Source: Actinomyces ruminicola (GTDB lineage Bacteria > Actinomycetota > Actinomycetes > Actinomycetales > Actinomycetaceae). From it: a DNA stretch of 64,000 bases. This document shows, piece after piece, positions 6,992 through 16,691 of the stretch. How positions within the stretch are numbered: position 1 is the first letter of the stretch; each line of letters starts with the position of its first letter. Both the position numbers and the translations under genes were made by a program. The notes under the pieces were generated by a model. It was not told where the DNA came from. It saw nothing but the letters and a program-made list of their open reading frames with translations, and made no database searches. The stretch is taken from positions 103,718-167,717 of the forward strand of contig NZ_FNIM01000002.1 in the NCBI RefSeq assembly GCF_900103885.1. The letters are read 5' to 3'.

Positions 6992-9853
6992 TTAGCTCTC
7001 CCGGGAGCGCAGCCGGGCGCGGCCCAGCAGCTTGCGCAGCTCATCAACCCACAGCACCAGCGAGGCCATACCGACGGCCACGCCCCAGTGCACCAGGTCC
7101 AGGCTCGCCGTGGAGAAGGCCCGCTGCAGCAGCGGCACCTCCACCACCGCCACCTGCAGCACCACCCCCAGGGCGATCGCCCCCCACAGCCACTTGTTGA
7201 CCAGCAGGTGGCGGAAGGCGGAGACCGTCTCCGAGCGCGAGTTCACGGTGTTGAACAGCTGCGCCAGCACCAGCGTGGTGAAGGCGGCGGTGCGGGCGGT
7301 GGTCAAGTCGTCCACGCTCAGGGAGGTCTCGATCAGCCCGCCGGGCAGGAAGATGTCGAGCGTGCCCAGCGTCACCGCCGCCATGACGGCCCCCACCAGC
7401 AGCACCCCGCGCCACATGGCGGCGTCAATGACCCGCTCGTCCGGGCGGCGCGGCGGCCGCCCCATGACGTCCTCCACGCTCGGGTCCACGCCCATGGCCA
7501 GCGCCGGGCCGGAGTCGGTAATCAGGTTGATCCACAGGATCTGGGTGGCCACCAGCGGCAGCACCACCCCGGACTCGCTGTGCCCGGCGAGCCCGATCAC
7601 GCCGGCCAGCACGACGCCGCCGAACACCGTGAGCACCTCACCCATGTTGGACGACAGCAGGTAGCGCAGGAACTTGCGGATGTTGTCGAAGATCCGCCGC
7701 CCCTCGCGGATGGCGGACACGATGGTGGCGAAGTTGTCGTCGGCCAGCACCATGGCGGCGGCCTCCTTGGTCACCTGCGTGCCGGTCACCCCCATGGCCA
7801 CGCCGATGTCGGCGGCGCGCAGGGCGGGGGCGTCGTTGACGCCGTCGCCGGTCATGGCCACCGTGTGCCCCTGCGCCTTCAGGGCCCCGACGATCCGCAG
7901 CTTGTGCTCCGGGGCCACCCGCGCATACACGTTCACCTTCCCGACGGCGGCGGCCAGGGCGGCGTCGTCCATGCCGGACAGCTCCCGGCCGGTCAGCACG
8001 CGTGCCCCCGGTGCGGCGATCCCCAGGTCCGCAGCGATGCGCCCGGCGGTGGCCGGGTGGTCGCCGGTGATCATCAGCACCCGCACGCCCGCGCGGTGCG
8101 CCTCGGCGACGGCGGCGGCCGCCTCCGGGCGGGGCGGGTCGATGATCCCGACGACGCCGGCCAGCGTGAGTCCCTGCTCCAGGTGATCGAAGACGCCGTC
8201 GGTGCCGGCCTCGGCGACGGCGGCCGCCTCGTCCGCACCCAGCGTCCGGTACGCGACCCCCAGGGTGCGCAGCGCCCGGCCGGACATGTCCGCGATATGC
8301 GCACCGAATTCCGCGCGCGCCTGCGCATCCAGGGGCCGATCCACATCCCCCACGCGCACCCGGGTGCAGCGCTCCATGAGCACGTCGGGGGCTCCCTTGG
8401 CCATCAGGATGGTGGTGCCGTGCTTGGCGTCCGTGTACAGCACGCTCATGAGCTTGCGCTCGGAGGTGAAGGGCACCATGCCGACGCGGGTGAAGCGGCC
8501 CTCCCGGCTGCCCTGCGTGCCGAGCTTCAGCTCGGCGACGAGGAAGGAGCCCTCGGTGGGGTCACCGACGACGGTCCACACCCCGCCGTCCTCGGCCAGC
8601 TGAGTGTCGGAGGCCATGGCCCCGCCGGACAGGACGACGGTGACCTCCTCGCGCAGCGCCCCGGTCAGCGGCTCGCCGTCGGGGTGGCCGTCGCGGTCGG
8701 CGTCGGGGGCGACGTGCCCGTTGGGCTCGTAGCCGATGCCGGTGACCACGGTGGCTCCGGAGGCGGTGACCACCTCCTGGATGGTCATCTCCGAGCGGGT
8801 GAGCGTGCCGGTCTTGTCCGAGCAGATCACGGAGGCCGAGCCCAGGGTCTCCACGCTGGTCAGCTTCTTGACCACGGCCTGGTGCAGCGCCATCCGCTGC
8901 ACGCCCAGCGCCAGCACCACCGACAGGATCGCGGGCAGCCCCTCGGGCACGGCCGCTACCGCCAGCGACACCCCCAGCAGCAGGGCGTCGATGATGGACT
9001 GGGCGGTCCGCTCCGGGGTGAGTGCCAGCAGGGTCGCCACCACCACGACGGCGATCGCCACCACGATCCCGCCCAGCAGCTTCGAGACGCGGGTGATCTC
9101 CCGCTCCAGGGGGGTGGCCTCGTCCTCGACGGCGTGGAGCATCTGGGCGATGGCGCCCATCTCGGTGGCGCCGCCGGTCGCCGTGACCACGGCCTGCCCG
9201 GAGCCCTGCGCCACCGAGGTGCCCCGGTAGACCATGGCGGTGCGGTCCGCCAGTTCGGCGTCCGCGGCGACGGCCTCGGCGCTCTTGGACACGGCATCGG
9301 CCTCACCCGTCAGGGAGGACTCGATCACCCGCAGGGAGGCGGCGGAAAGCAGCCGCGCATCGGCGCCCACCTGGTCCCCCTCGCCCAGGATCAGCACGTC
9401 CCCGACCACCAGCTGGGCCGAGGGGATGACGAGGCGCGCCCCGTCCCGCAGCACCGTGCTGGATGCCCGCGTCATGGCGGACAGGGCGGCGACGGCGTCG
9501 GCGGCCTTGTTCTCCTGCACGAAGCCGAGGACGGCGTTGAGGGTGATTACGGCCAGGATCACCAGGGAGTCCACGGGCACGCCGTGCGCGCCCTCCAACA
9601 CCCAGGCGACCGCCGAGACGACGATGGCGATGATCAGCAGGTAGACCAGCGGGTCGGCGAACTGGGCGAGGAAGCGCCGCCAGGCCGGCACCGGCGGTTT
9701 GTGCGGCAACTCGTTGGGGCCGTCTGCGGCCAGGCGGCGGGCCGCCTCTGCGGCTGTCAGCCCGGAGGCGGGATCGGTGCCGAGCGCCGCCGCGACCTGG
9801 AGGCCCGGAATCGACCAGGGCTGCGTTGGTGGCGGTGGGGCGGGGGCGGTCAT
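6992..9853 (-). CDS. Cation-transporting P-type ATPase (P2, Ca2+-class)
   Basis: About 953 residues with the complete P-type ATPase layout. There is an N-terminal cation-ATPase domain, the actuator loop TGEADAVSK, the M4 motif AVPEGLPAIL typical of P2A/P2B pumps, the phosphorylation site CSDKTGTLT (about D346), the hinge MTGDGVNDAPAL, and a C-terminal cation-ATPase domain with about six TM helices. It would pump Ca2+ or a similar divalent cation across the cytoplasmic membrane. The start is uncertain: ATG at 9853 is used here and ATG at 9871 is a close alternative. Longer upstream extensions are Arg-rich and unlike the family. It is divergent from the penicillin-binding protein gene. Confidence 0.9.
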   Translation of the reverse strand: MTAPAPPPPTQPWSIPGLQVAAALGTDPASGLTAAEAARRLAADGPNELPHKPPVPAWRRFLAQFADPLVYLLIIAIVVSAVAWVLEGAHGVPVDSLVILAVITLNAVLGFVQENKAADAVAALSAMTRASSTVLRDGARLVIPSAQLVVGDVLILGEGDQVGADARLLSAASLRVIESSLTGEADAVSKSAEAVAADAELADRTAMVYRGTSVAQGSGQAVVTATGGATEMGAIAQMLHAVEDEATPLEREITRVSKLLGGIVVAIAVVVVATLLALTPERTAQSIIDALLLGVSLAVAAVPEGLPAILSVVLALGVQRMALHQAVVKKLTSVETLGSASVICSDKTGTLTRSEMTIQEVVTASGATVVTGIGYEPNGHVAPDADRDGHPDGEPLTGALREEVTVVLSGGAMASDTQLAEDGGVWTVVGDPTEGSFLVAELKLGTQGSREGRFTRVGMVPFTSERKLMSVLYTDAKHGTTILMAKGAPDVLMERCTRVRVGDVDRPLDAQARAEFGAHIADMSGRALRTLGVAYRTLGADEAAAVAEAGTDGVFDHLEQGLTLAGVVGIIDPPRPEAAAAVAEAHRAGVRVLMITGDHPATAGRIAADLGIAAPGARVLTGRELSGMDDAALAAAVGKVNVYARVAPEHKLRIVGALKAQGHTVAMTGDGVNDAPALRAADIGVAMGVTGTQVTKEAAAMVLADDNFATIVSAIREGRRIFDNIRKFLRYLLSSNMGEVLTVFGGVVLAGVIGLAGHSESGVVLPLVATQILWINLITDSGPALAMGVDPSVEDVMGRPPRRPDERVIDAAMWRGVLLVGAVMAAVTLGTLDIFLPGGLIETSLSVDDLTTARTAAFTTLVLAQLFNTVNSRSETVSAFRHLLVNKWLWGAIALGVVLQVAVVEVPLLQRAFSTASLDLVHWGVAVGMASLVLWVDELRKLLGRARLRSRES

Positions 9854-10138
9854 GTCTGCGGTCACGCACATATCCCACCAGCGCCGCCGGACGGCGTCGA
9901 GCGCCGTTCGCCGCCAGCGCCGGTTCAGGGCGATCCCAACCAAGTCCCAGCACCCGCCGAGACGACGGCGAGAACGTTGCGTAGTGTGCGTCAAGGTGCG
10001 CGCATGCGCCCGCCGCCGGTGGCGGGCGAGCACCCGTGGGGACGGAATAGACGCATCTGACAGGCGGAACAGTGGCCCCGGGACGCCTGAACGTGATGTG
10101 ATGAAGCCGGACGAAGCTGCGTAGAGGAAGAGGAGCGC

Positions 10139-12547
10139 ATGGCAGACTCCGCGAATCAGGGCGGTGCCCGCCCCACCGGTCGGAAACTCGCCCAGGCGGC
10201 CAACGCCGGGCGGGTCAGCAAGCCGCGCAAGGCCAAGAGCCCCAAGCCGCGGAACACCAAGCGGCCCGCGGGCCGGCCCGAGCAGGCCGACGGGGCGGCG
10301 TCGGGGCGGCGTCGGCGCCTCAACTACCCGCGGGCCGGCAAGGGACCGATCCGCCGCTGGCTGCCCAGCTGGCGGTTCCTCCTGGGGAGCTTCCTGCTCC
10401 TGATCGTGATGGCGGTGGCGGGCTTCGCCGTCGCCTACGCCATGATCAAGGTGCCTGAGCCCAGCGAGTTCGCCCAGGCGCAGACCACCACCGTCTACTA
10501 CGCCGATGGCAGCACCGTCATGGGTGAGTTCGCCGAGGTGGACCGGGAGATCATCGATGCGACCCAGCTGCCCGACTACGTGGGCAACGCCGTGGTCGCC
10601 TCGGAGGACCGGTCCTTCTACTCCAACAACGGCATCGACCCCAAGGGCATCATCCGCGCCTTCGTCAACAACATGCGTGGCGGCGCCCTCCAGGGGGCCT
10701 CGACCCTGACGCAGCAGTACATCAAGAACTACTACGTGGACACCACCAGCTCCTACGCCGGCAAGTTCAAACAGGCCATCATGGCCATCAAGATCGACCG
10801 CGAGATGAGCAAGCAGGACATCCTCGGCTCCTACCTCAACACGGTCTACTTCGGCCGCGGCGCCTACGGCATCGAGGCGGCCTCACAGGCATTCTTCGGG
10901 CATCCGGCCTCCGAGCTGACGGTATCCGAGTCGGCGCTGCTGGCCGGCATCCTGCCCTCGCCCAGCGCCTGGGACCCGGCCCTGGACCCGGATCAGGCCG
11001 CCGCCCGCTGGCAGCGCGTCCTGGACTACATGCTCGAGGACGGTTACATCACCCAGGAGGAGTACGACTCCGCCGAAATGCCCGAGACGGTCGCCACGCA
11101 GACGAAGGAGACCTACGGCGGCCCCACCGGCTACCTGCTGCAGCTGGTGCGCGCCGAGCTGGAGTCCGACGCCGGCCTGGAGGCGGAGGACATCGACACC
11201 GGCGGCTACAAGATCGTCACCACGATCGACAAGAAGGACCAGGACGCCGCCGTCGCCGCCGTCCAGAACCTGCCCGAGGGGGCCTCACCCAACCTGCGTG
11301 CGGCCCTGGTGTCCATCGACTCCTCCACCGGTGGGATCCTGGCCCTGTACGGCGGCGAGGACTACCTGACCAACCAGGTCAACTCCTCCACCGACGCCGT
11401 GGCCCAGGCCGGCTCCACCTTCAAGCCCTTCGCGCTCGTGGCCGCCCTGGAGAACGGGGACACGCTCGCCAACGGCTACAACGGCGACTCGCCCATGACC
11501 ATCGACGGGGCCACCTTCCAGAACTACCAGAACGTCTCCTACGGCTGGTCGAACCTGATCAAGGCGACCACCTACTCGATCAACACCTCCTACCTGCAGC
11601 TCAACCGGGACGTCGGTCCGGAGGTGACCAACAAGGTCGCGGTGCGCGCGGGCTACCCCGAGGACACCCTCGGGCTGGACGCCTACGTCCAGAACGTGCT
11701 CGGCTCGGCCTCGCCGCACACCCTCGACATCGCCACCGCATACGCGACCTTCTCCGCGCAGGGCACCAAGCACAAGACCCACATCGTCAACACGGTCACC
11801 AACTCCGCCGGGTCGGTGGCCTACACCGCCTCCACCGACGGGGAGAAGGTCTTCTCCGACGACGTCATGGCCGACGCCACCTACGCCATGCAGCAGGTGG
11901 TCAACTCCGGATCCGGCACGACGGCGCTCGCGCTGGGGCGGCCGGTGGCCGCCAAGACCGGCTCCTCCTCGGACAACAAGTCCGCCCAGTTCGTCGGCTA
12001 CACCCCCCAGATCGCCACGGCGGTCACCCTCTACCAGACCGGGGAGGACGGCTCGGAGGAGTCCATTACCCCATGGGGCTACTACGGCGAGATCACCGGT
12101 TCGACGTACCCGGCTGACATCTTCACCGAGTACATGACCACGGCGCTCGCGGACCTGCCGATCGAGTACTTCCCCGACCGCACCGCAGCCTCCTACTACC
12201 CCGGCGGCCTGTACGGCACCCCCGCCCCGGTGGCGCCGGCGGAGGACAACACCGGCGCCGTCGAGGAGGCCACCGAGGAGCCCACTGTGGAGGCCACCGA
12301 GGAGGCCACCCCGGCTCCGGTCGAGCCGACGCAGGAAGCCAACGATGACAACAGCACCGGTGGTACGGACCAGAACGACAACTCCGGGGGGAACTCCGGC
12401 AGCTTCGGCGGCAACAACTCCGGGAATGGCAATGACGGTTCCGGTGGCGGTTCGGACGACTCCGGTGGCGGTCCCAACGATCCCGGCGGCGGTTCAGAGG
12501 GCGGCGGCGACTCCGGTGGCGGACAGGGCGGCCTTGGCGGCCAGTAG
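10139..12547 (+). CDS. Class A penicillin-binding protein (transglycosylase/transpeptidase)
   Basis: An 802-residue bifunctional cell-wall synthase. A basic N-terminal tail is followed by one TM helix (about residues 75-105). The GT51 glycosyltransferase domain shows [20 protein letters not shown] and [12 protein letters not shown]. The transpeptidase domain has the S-x-x-K serine in AGSTFKPF (about S426), SINTSY as the S-x-N box, and KTGSS. The C-terminus is a long Thr/Glu/Pro then Gly/Ser/Asn/Asp-rich tail outside the membrane, as in several actinobacterial PBPs. AGGAGC precedes the ATG. It polymerises glycan strands and cross-links stem peptides. The gap to rpsF holds only the rpsF leader. 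Confidence 0.95.
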   Translation: MADSANQGGARPTGRKLAQAANAGRVSKPRKAKSPKPRNTKRPAGRPEQADGAASGRRRRLNYPRAGKGPIRRWLPSWRFLLGSFLLLIVMAVAGFAVAYAMIKVPEPSEFAQAQTTTVYYADGSTVMGEFAEVDREIIDATQLPDYVGNAVVASEDRSFYSNNGIDPKGIIRAFVNNMRGGALQGASTLTQQYIKNYYVDTTSSYAGKFKQAIMAIKIDREMSKQDILGSYLNTVYFGRGAYGIEAASQAFFGHPASELTVSESALLAGILPSPSAWDPALDPDQAAARWQRVLDYMLEDGYITQEEYDSAEMPETVATQTKETYGGPTGYLLQLVRAELESDAGLEAEDIDTGGYKIVTTIDKKDQDAAVAAVQNLPEGASPNLRAALVSIDSSTGGILALYGGEDYLTNQVNSSTDAVAQAGSTFKPFALVAALENGDTLANGYNGDSPMTIDGATFQNYQNVSYGWSNLIKATTYSINTSYLQLNRDVGPEVTNKVAVRAGYPEDTLGLDAYVQNVLGSASPHTLDIATAYATFSAQGTKHKTHIVNTVTNSAGSVAYTASTDGEKVFSDDVMADATYAMQQVVNSGSGTTALALGRPVAAKTGSSSDNKSAQFVGYTPQIATAVTLYQTGEDGSEESITPWGYYGEITGSTYPADIFTEYMTTALADLPIEYFPDRTAASYYPGGLYGTPAPVAPAEDNTGAVEEATEEPTVEATEEATPAPVEPTQEANDDNSTGGTDQNDNSGGNSGSFGGNNSGNGNDGSGGGSDDSGGGPNDPGGGSEGGGDSGGGQGGLGGQ

Positions 12548-12758
12548 CCTCCCGCCCTGGCCGGAACGGCGCGTGGCGCACCGCACGCCGGGCGGCGCCG
12601 TCGTCGCCTTTCAGCCGAGCGGCGCCCTCGGGTATGGTGGCGGGCGGACTGCCTCGCCCGTGCACGCACCCGTGTGTGCGGCGGCGCGGTCGCACGCATC
12701 ACCCTCCTGTCACGGAGAGACCGTGACCGCTTCAGACCAGAGGAGGTGGGTACTAAGC

Positions 12759-13046
12759 ATGCGTCATTACGAGATCATGATCATCCTCGCGCCCGAGACG
12801 GATGAGCGCACCATCGCTCCTACGCTCGAGAAGATGCTGCAGGTCGTCCCCAGCAACGGGGGCACCGTTGACAAGACTGACATCTGGGGCAAGCGCCGCC
12901 TGGCCTACGACATCAAGAAGAAGTCCGAGGGCATCTACGTGGTGGTTGACATGACCACCACGCCGGAGATCGCCCAGGAGCTCGACCGCCAGCTCGGCCT
13001 GAACGAGTCGGTGCTGCGCACCAAGCTGCTGCGCCCCGAGGCCTGA
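12759..13046 (+). CDS. rpsF: 30S ribosomal protein bS6
   Basis: A 95-residue protein beginning [20 protein letters not shown], with the [20 protein letters not shown] core of bS6. It binds the central domain of 16S rRNA together with bS18. A perfect AGGAGG stands 12 bases before the ATG. It is the first gene of the rpsF-ssb-rpsR-rplI operon, followed by ssb after 26 bp. The frame is open further upstream, but that extension has no ribosome-binding site and bS6 has a fixed N-terminus. Confidence 0.98.
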   Translation: MRHYEIMIILAPETDERTIAPTLEKMLQVVPSNGGTVDKTDIWGKRRLAYDIKKKSEGIYVVVDMTTTPEIAQELDRQLGLNESVLRTKLLRPEA

Positions 13047-13072
13047 GCGCCGAACCGGAACGGAGACAAGCA

Positions 13073-13681
13073 ATGGCCGGCGATACCGTCATCACGATTA
13101 TCGGGAATCTGACTGCGGACCCCGAGATGCGTTTCACGCCCTCGGGGGCGGCGGTCGCCTCCTTCACCATCGCCTCCACCCCGCGCAGCTTCGACCGTCA
13201 GGCCCAGGAGTGGCGGGACGGGGAGACCCTGTTCATGCGCTGCTCGATCTGGCGCGACGCCGCGGAGAACGTGGCCGAGTCGCTGACCAAGGGCACCCGC
13301 GTGATCGCGCAGGGCCGGCTGGTGCAGCGCTCCTTCACCACCCGTGAGGGCGAGAACCGCACGGTGGTGGAGATGCAGGTGGACGAGATCGGCCCTTCGC
13401 TGCGCTACGCCAAGGCGCAGGTCACCCGCCAGCCCCGCGGGGGCGGCCAGGGCGGCTTCAACCAGGGCGGTCAGGGCGGCGGCTACAACGCCGGCCAGCA
13501 GCAGGGCGGCTACCAGGGCGGCGGCCAGCAGGGCGGTTACAACGCCGGTCCTCAGGGCTCCCAGGGCGGTTACAGCCAGGGCGGCCAGCAGGGCAGCTAC
13601 AACGCCCCGGCCGGCGGCGCCCCGGATGACCCCTGGGCCACCGGTGGCACCACCAGCTTCGGCGACGAGCCCCCGTTCTGA
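13073..13681 (+). CDS. ssb: Single-stranded DNA-binding protein
   Basis: A 202-residue SSB. The OB-fold (residues 1-110) starts [20 protein letters not shown] and contains [19 protein letters not shown] Gly/Gln/Asn-rich linker of about 75 residues with repeated GGQQGGY-type units follows, and the protein ends with the acidic tip FGDEPPF, which recruits replication and repair proteins. It sits between rpsF and rpsR as in most bacteria. The start is supported by GGAGA nine bases upstream. Confidence 0.97.
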   Translation: MAGDTVITIIGNLTADPEMRFTPSGAAVASFTIASTPRSFDRQAQEWRDGETLFMRCSIWRDAAENVAESLTKGTRVIAQGRLVQRSFTTREGENRTVVEMQVDEIGPSLRYAKAQVTRQPRGGGQGGFNQGGQGGGYNAGQQQGGYQGGGQQGGYNAGPQGSQGGYSQGGQQGSYNAPAGGAPDDPWATGGTTSFGDEPPF

Positions 13682-13819
13682 TCCGCGTCTCCAAGCAGCA
13701 TTTCCTGCAACATCCTTTTTCACCCGGCCCGGCCGGGTACGTGGGCGCCGGATTCGCCCACGCCAATCTCGCAATAGACCAACGGGAGCCACGCGGCGCC
13801 CGACCCAAGGAGTACCACC

Positions 13820-14056
13820 ATGGCGAAGCCCCAGCTTCGTAAGCCGAAGAAGAAGATCGCACCGGTGAAGGCCATCAAGGTCGGCACCATCGACTACAAG
13901 GACACCGCCACGCTGCGGAAGTTCATCTCCGACCGCGGCAAGATCCGCGCCCGCCGAGTCACCGGCGTCTCCGTGCAGGACCAGCGCAAGATCGCCAAGG
14001 CCATCAAGAACGCCCGTGAGATGGCCCTGCTGCCCTACACGAGCTCGGCCCGCTGA
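13820..14056 (+). CDS. rpsR: 30S ribosomal protein bS18
   Basis: A 78-residue basic protein with the bS18 core [20 protein letters not shown] and [20 protein letters not shown]. It has no zinc-binding CxxC pair, so it is the Zn-independent form. AAGGAG precedes the ATG. It follows ssb after a 138-bp gap that contains no gene, and rplI starts 15 bp after its stop. Confidence 0.97.
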   Translation: MAKPQLRKPKKKIAPVKAIKVGTIDYKDTATLRKFISDRGKIRARRVTGVSVQDQRKIAKAIKNAREMALLPYTSSAR

Positions 14057-14071
14057 TAGGAGGCGCGCATC

Positions 14072-14527
14072 ATGACCACCAAGCTCATTCTCACGCACGA
14101 CGTGACCAACCTCGGCACCGCCGGGGAGGTCGTCGAGGTCAAGGACGGCTACGCCCGCAACTACCTCGTCCCCCGTAAGCTGGCCACCCCGTGGACCAAG
14201 GGCGCCCAGCGCCAGATCGACCAGATGGCCGAGGCGCGCCGCAAGCGCGCCATCGACTCCCTGGAGCAGGCCCAGGAGGCCCGCGCCTGGCTGTCGGGCA
14301 ATGTCGTCACGGTGAGCGCCGTCGCCGGTGAGAACGGCCGCCTGTTCGGCGCCGTCAGCACCGCGCAGCTCGCCGACGCCGTCAAGGAGGCCGGTGGCCC
14401 CGCCATCGACCGCCGCAAGATCGAGCTGACCCGCCCGATCAAGTCCACCGGTCGGCACAGCGCCTCCGTGCGCCTGCACACCGACGTCGTCGCCCCCCTC
14501 GAGGTCAACGTCGTCGCCGCCCGCTGA
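14072..14527 (+). CDS. rplI: 50S ribosomal protein bL9
   Basis: A 151-residue protein. The N-terminal domain MTTKLILTHDVTNLGTAGEV and YARNYLVPRKLA is the bL9 rRNA-binding part; a long connecting helix and a C-terminal domain (about residues 75-150) follow. AGGAGG lies at its start within the rpsR stop region. It is the last gene of the operon, followed directly by a strong terminator hairpin. Confidence 0.97.
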   Translation: MTTKLILTHDVTNLGTAGEVVEVKDGYARNYLVPRKLATPWTKGAQRQIDQMAEARRKRAIDSLEQAQEARAWLSGNVVTVSAVAGENGRLFGAVSTAQLADAVKEAGGPAIDRRKIELTRPIKSTGRHSASVRLHTDVVAPLEVNVVAAR

Positions 14528-14545
14528 GCCGGGGACACCACACGC

Positions 14546-14585
14546 CGTAGCCGGCGCGCCAGGAGGCGCGCCGGCTACGTCTTTG
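14546..14585 (+). terminator. Terminator hairpin after rplI
   Basis: CGTAGCCGGCGCGCC (14546-14560), loop AGGA, and its perfect complement (14565-14579) form a 15-bp GC-rich stem followed by TCTTTG. It ends the rpsF-ssb-rpsR-rplI operon. The next 140 bp hold no recognised feature. Confidence 0.85.
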
Positions 14586-14719
14586 CGCGTGCGCGGAGCG
14601 GGATGTCCCAATCCGGGACACTTCATGTGTTTGCGGGGTCGCGGCGGAAGCCGTTGCGCCCTACTACGGCGGCCGTATGCGAGTGGTTGTAGCAAACCGA
14701 CGGCTCCGCGCCTCGCCGG

Positions 14720-16252
14720 TCAGTGCCGCCAGGCGTCGCTGCGGGCGCGCAGCCCGGTGACCAGGGCCCGGGTGCCCATGAACACCCAGGCGAAGGCCAC
14801 CCACAGCCACAGCAGGCCATCGCTTCCGCCGGTCGGCCAGCCATGCGCGACGACGACGGCGAGCGGCAGGTAGGGCACCAGGGTCGCCATCTGCGCACCC
14901 GCCAGATAGCGGCCGTCGCCCGCCCCCATCAGCACCCCGTCGAACAGGAAGACGGCGCCCGCCAGCGGCATGGCCCCGGCGGCGACCAGCAGCGCCGGCC
15001 GGGCGGCCGTGATCACCGCGCTTTCGGAGGTGAATAGGTACGGCAGCCACGGGCTCGCGGCCGCCAGCACCACGCCGATCACCGCCCCCGCGGCCACGCC
15101 CCATGCCAGGCAGCGGCGCAGCACGGCGTCGACCGTCGGGCCGTCATGCGGCACCGTCGGTACGGCGGGTGCCCGCGGGGCCGTCGAGGAGGGAGCCTGG
15201 GGCTCGGCCGCACCGGCACGCGAGCCCGGGGCGGTCGGCGCAGCGGCTGGATCCGCGGATACCTGCGCTGCCCGCTCGGCCTCGGCCCGGCCCAGCGCGG
15301 TCCCCACCAGCGCCTGCGCGGCGATGGCGAGTGCGTCCAGGGCGAAGGCCGTGAAGTTCCACAGCGCGCTGACCACCTGGTGCGCGGCCAGCGCCGTCGC
15401 GCCCAGGGCGGTCGCCGCCCAGACCGTGGCCAGGATTGCCGCCCGCAGCGAGAGCGTGCGCACCAGCAGCGGCGCGCCCGCCCCCAGGGAGGCGCGCAAG
15501 CCCGCCGCCCGCGGCGACAGCGGCACGTCCGCCGCCCGCGCCGCCCCCACAACTGGCCGCAGCAGCGCCACCGCCATGCCGGTCTGAGCGATCGCGGTGC
15601 CCAGGCCGGAGCCGGCGATCCCCATGCCCACGCCGTACAGCAGCGTCGCGTTCAGGGCGACATTGGCGGCCGCCCCGACCGCGGCCACCACGAAGGGCGT
15701 GCGCGTGTCCAGCAGGCCCCGCAGCGTGCCCGTGGCGGCATACACCACCAGCATGCCCGGCAGACCCGCCGCAGAGGCCCACAGATAGGCGACGGCGGCG
15801 TCGGCCACGGCGCCGTCCGCGCCCATTACGCGTACCGCCCACGGCGCCCCGCCGGCGAGCAGCACTGCCGCCGCCAGACCCAGCAGCGCCCCCAGCCAGG
15901 CGCCGTCGATCCCGGCCTGCAGGCCACCGACGCGATCGCCGGCGCCGAAGCGGCGGGCGGTGGTCGCCGTCGTCGCGTAGGCGAGGAACACGAACAGGCC
16001 CACGAGCGTGGTCAGCAGGGTGGAGGCCAGCGACAGGCCCGCGAGGCTGCCCGCGCCCAGGTGGCCCACCATGGCCGAGTCGATCAGCACGAACAGCGGC
16101 TCGGCGACCAGTGCTCCCAGGGCGGGGACGGCCAGGGACAGGATCTGCCGGTTCAAGGAGGCCGGTGCCGCTGGTGGACGGGCCGGCGTCGGGCCGTCGG
16201 GCGGCTTCGCATTGGTCGCGGGGGCTGACGAGTCGGGCACGCAGAACTCCAT
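14720..16252 (-). CDS. MATE family efflux transporter (DinF-like)
   Basis: About 510 residues with 12 TM segments of the MATE fold (LNRQILSLAVPALGALVAEP, then DSAMVGHLGAGSLAGLSLAS). Such proteins export organic cations or metabolites using a Na+ or H+ gradient. An insertion rich in Ala/Pro lies near the middle (GSRAGAAEPQAPSSTAPRAP), unusual for MATE proteins and probably a disordered loop between the two six-helix halves. The ATG at 16252 was preferred to a GTG at 16303. It is divergent from dnaB. Confidence 0.88.
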   Translation of the reverse strand: MEFCVPDSSAPATNAKPPDGPTPARPPAAPASLNRQILSLAVPALGALVAEPLFVLIDSAMVGHLGAGSLAGLSLASTLLTTLVGLFVFLAYATTATTARRFGAGDRVGGLQAGIDGAWLGALLGLAAAVLLAGGAPWAVRVMGADGAVADAAVAYLWASAAGLPGMLVVYAATGTLRGLLDTRTPFVVAAVGAAANVALNATLLYGVGMGIAGSGLGTAIAQTGMAVALLRPVVGAARAADVPLSPRAAGLRASLGAGAPLLVRTLSLRAAILATVWAATALGATALAAHQVVSALWNFTAFALDALAIAAQALVGTALGRAEAERAAQVSADPAAAPTAPGSRAGAAEPQAPSSTAPRAPAVPTVPHDGPTVDAVLRRCLAWGVAAGAVIGVVLAAASPWLPYLFTSESAVITAARPALLVAAGAMPLAGAVFLFDGVLMGAGDGRYLAGAQMATLVPYLPLAVVVAHGWPTGGSDGLLWLWVAFAWVFMGTRALVTGLRARSDAWRH

Positions 16253-16369
16253 CCGGGTCGGGCGGGCAAGTGTCTCATGCACGGCTGAGAGCCGACGGCG
16301 CACGAGCGCCGCAGTTCACCCAGAGACCATTGGCGCTTGCGGGATGGGCCCTCAGGTCGAGGTTGAGGT

Positions 16370-16589
16370 TCATCCACAGGAATACCCACTTATCCACAGA
16401 TTTTGATTGCGGTTTGGACCGGGTGCGCTGTGGCTTGTTATCACCGGCGATCAGGGGCGGGATTCCGGCGAGTTTCGGGGATTTCGGAGGCGCTGCGGCG
16501 GATGTGGCAGGGTGGCGCTCCACATCCGCCGCGGCGCGTCGCCCACAGGCGGAACGGGGTTATCCACACCCCGATGGGGGTTGCCCACA
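16370..16589 (+). promoter_or_regulatory. Group of DnaA-box-like sites upstream of dnaB
   Basis: The 440-bp gap between the MATE and dnaB genes contains TTATCCACA at 16390-16398 and again at 16560-16568, plus near matches TCATCCACA (16370-16378) and TTGCCCACA (16581-16589), all on the same strand. TTATCCACA is the classical DnaA box. The group could let DnaA control dnaB, or titrate DnaA. It is unlikely to be the replication origin, since dnaA and dnaN are not here. Confidence 0.55.
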
Positions 16590-16691
16590 GCCTGCAAGAG
16601 GTCACCGTTTGCGACGTCCCCTCCTGACCGCTAGTGTCGCCGCGCGACCCGTCTGGGCGGGGCGCTGCAGGGGGAGGGTAGGGACAGACAG

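Noticed and set aside
6899-10060. A 1053-codon open frame on the plus strand across the P-type ATPase
   Set aside because: Gln/His/Gly-rich shadow of the real minus-strand gene, which has all P-type ATPase motifs.
12345-12758. Longer N-terminus for rpsF from an upstream in-frame ATG
   Set aside because: It would overlap the penicillin-binding protein gene, and bS6 has a fixed start with AGGAGG at 12741.
16304-16691. Replication origin in the dnaB upstream region
   Set aside because: DnaA-box-like sites are present, but no dnaA, dnaN, gyrB or long AT-rich unwinding element is nearby; regulation of dnaB is the simpler reading.
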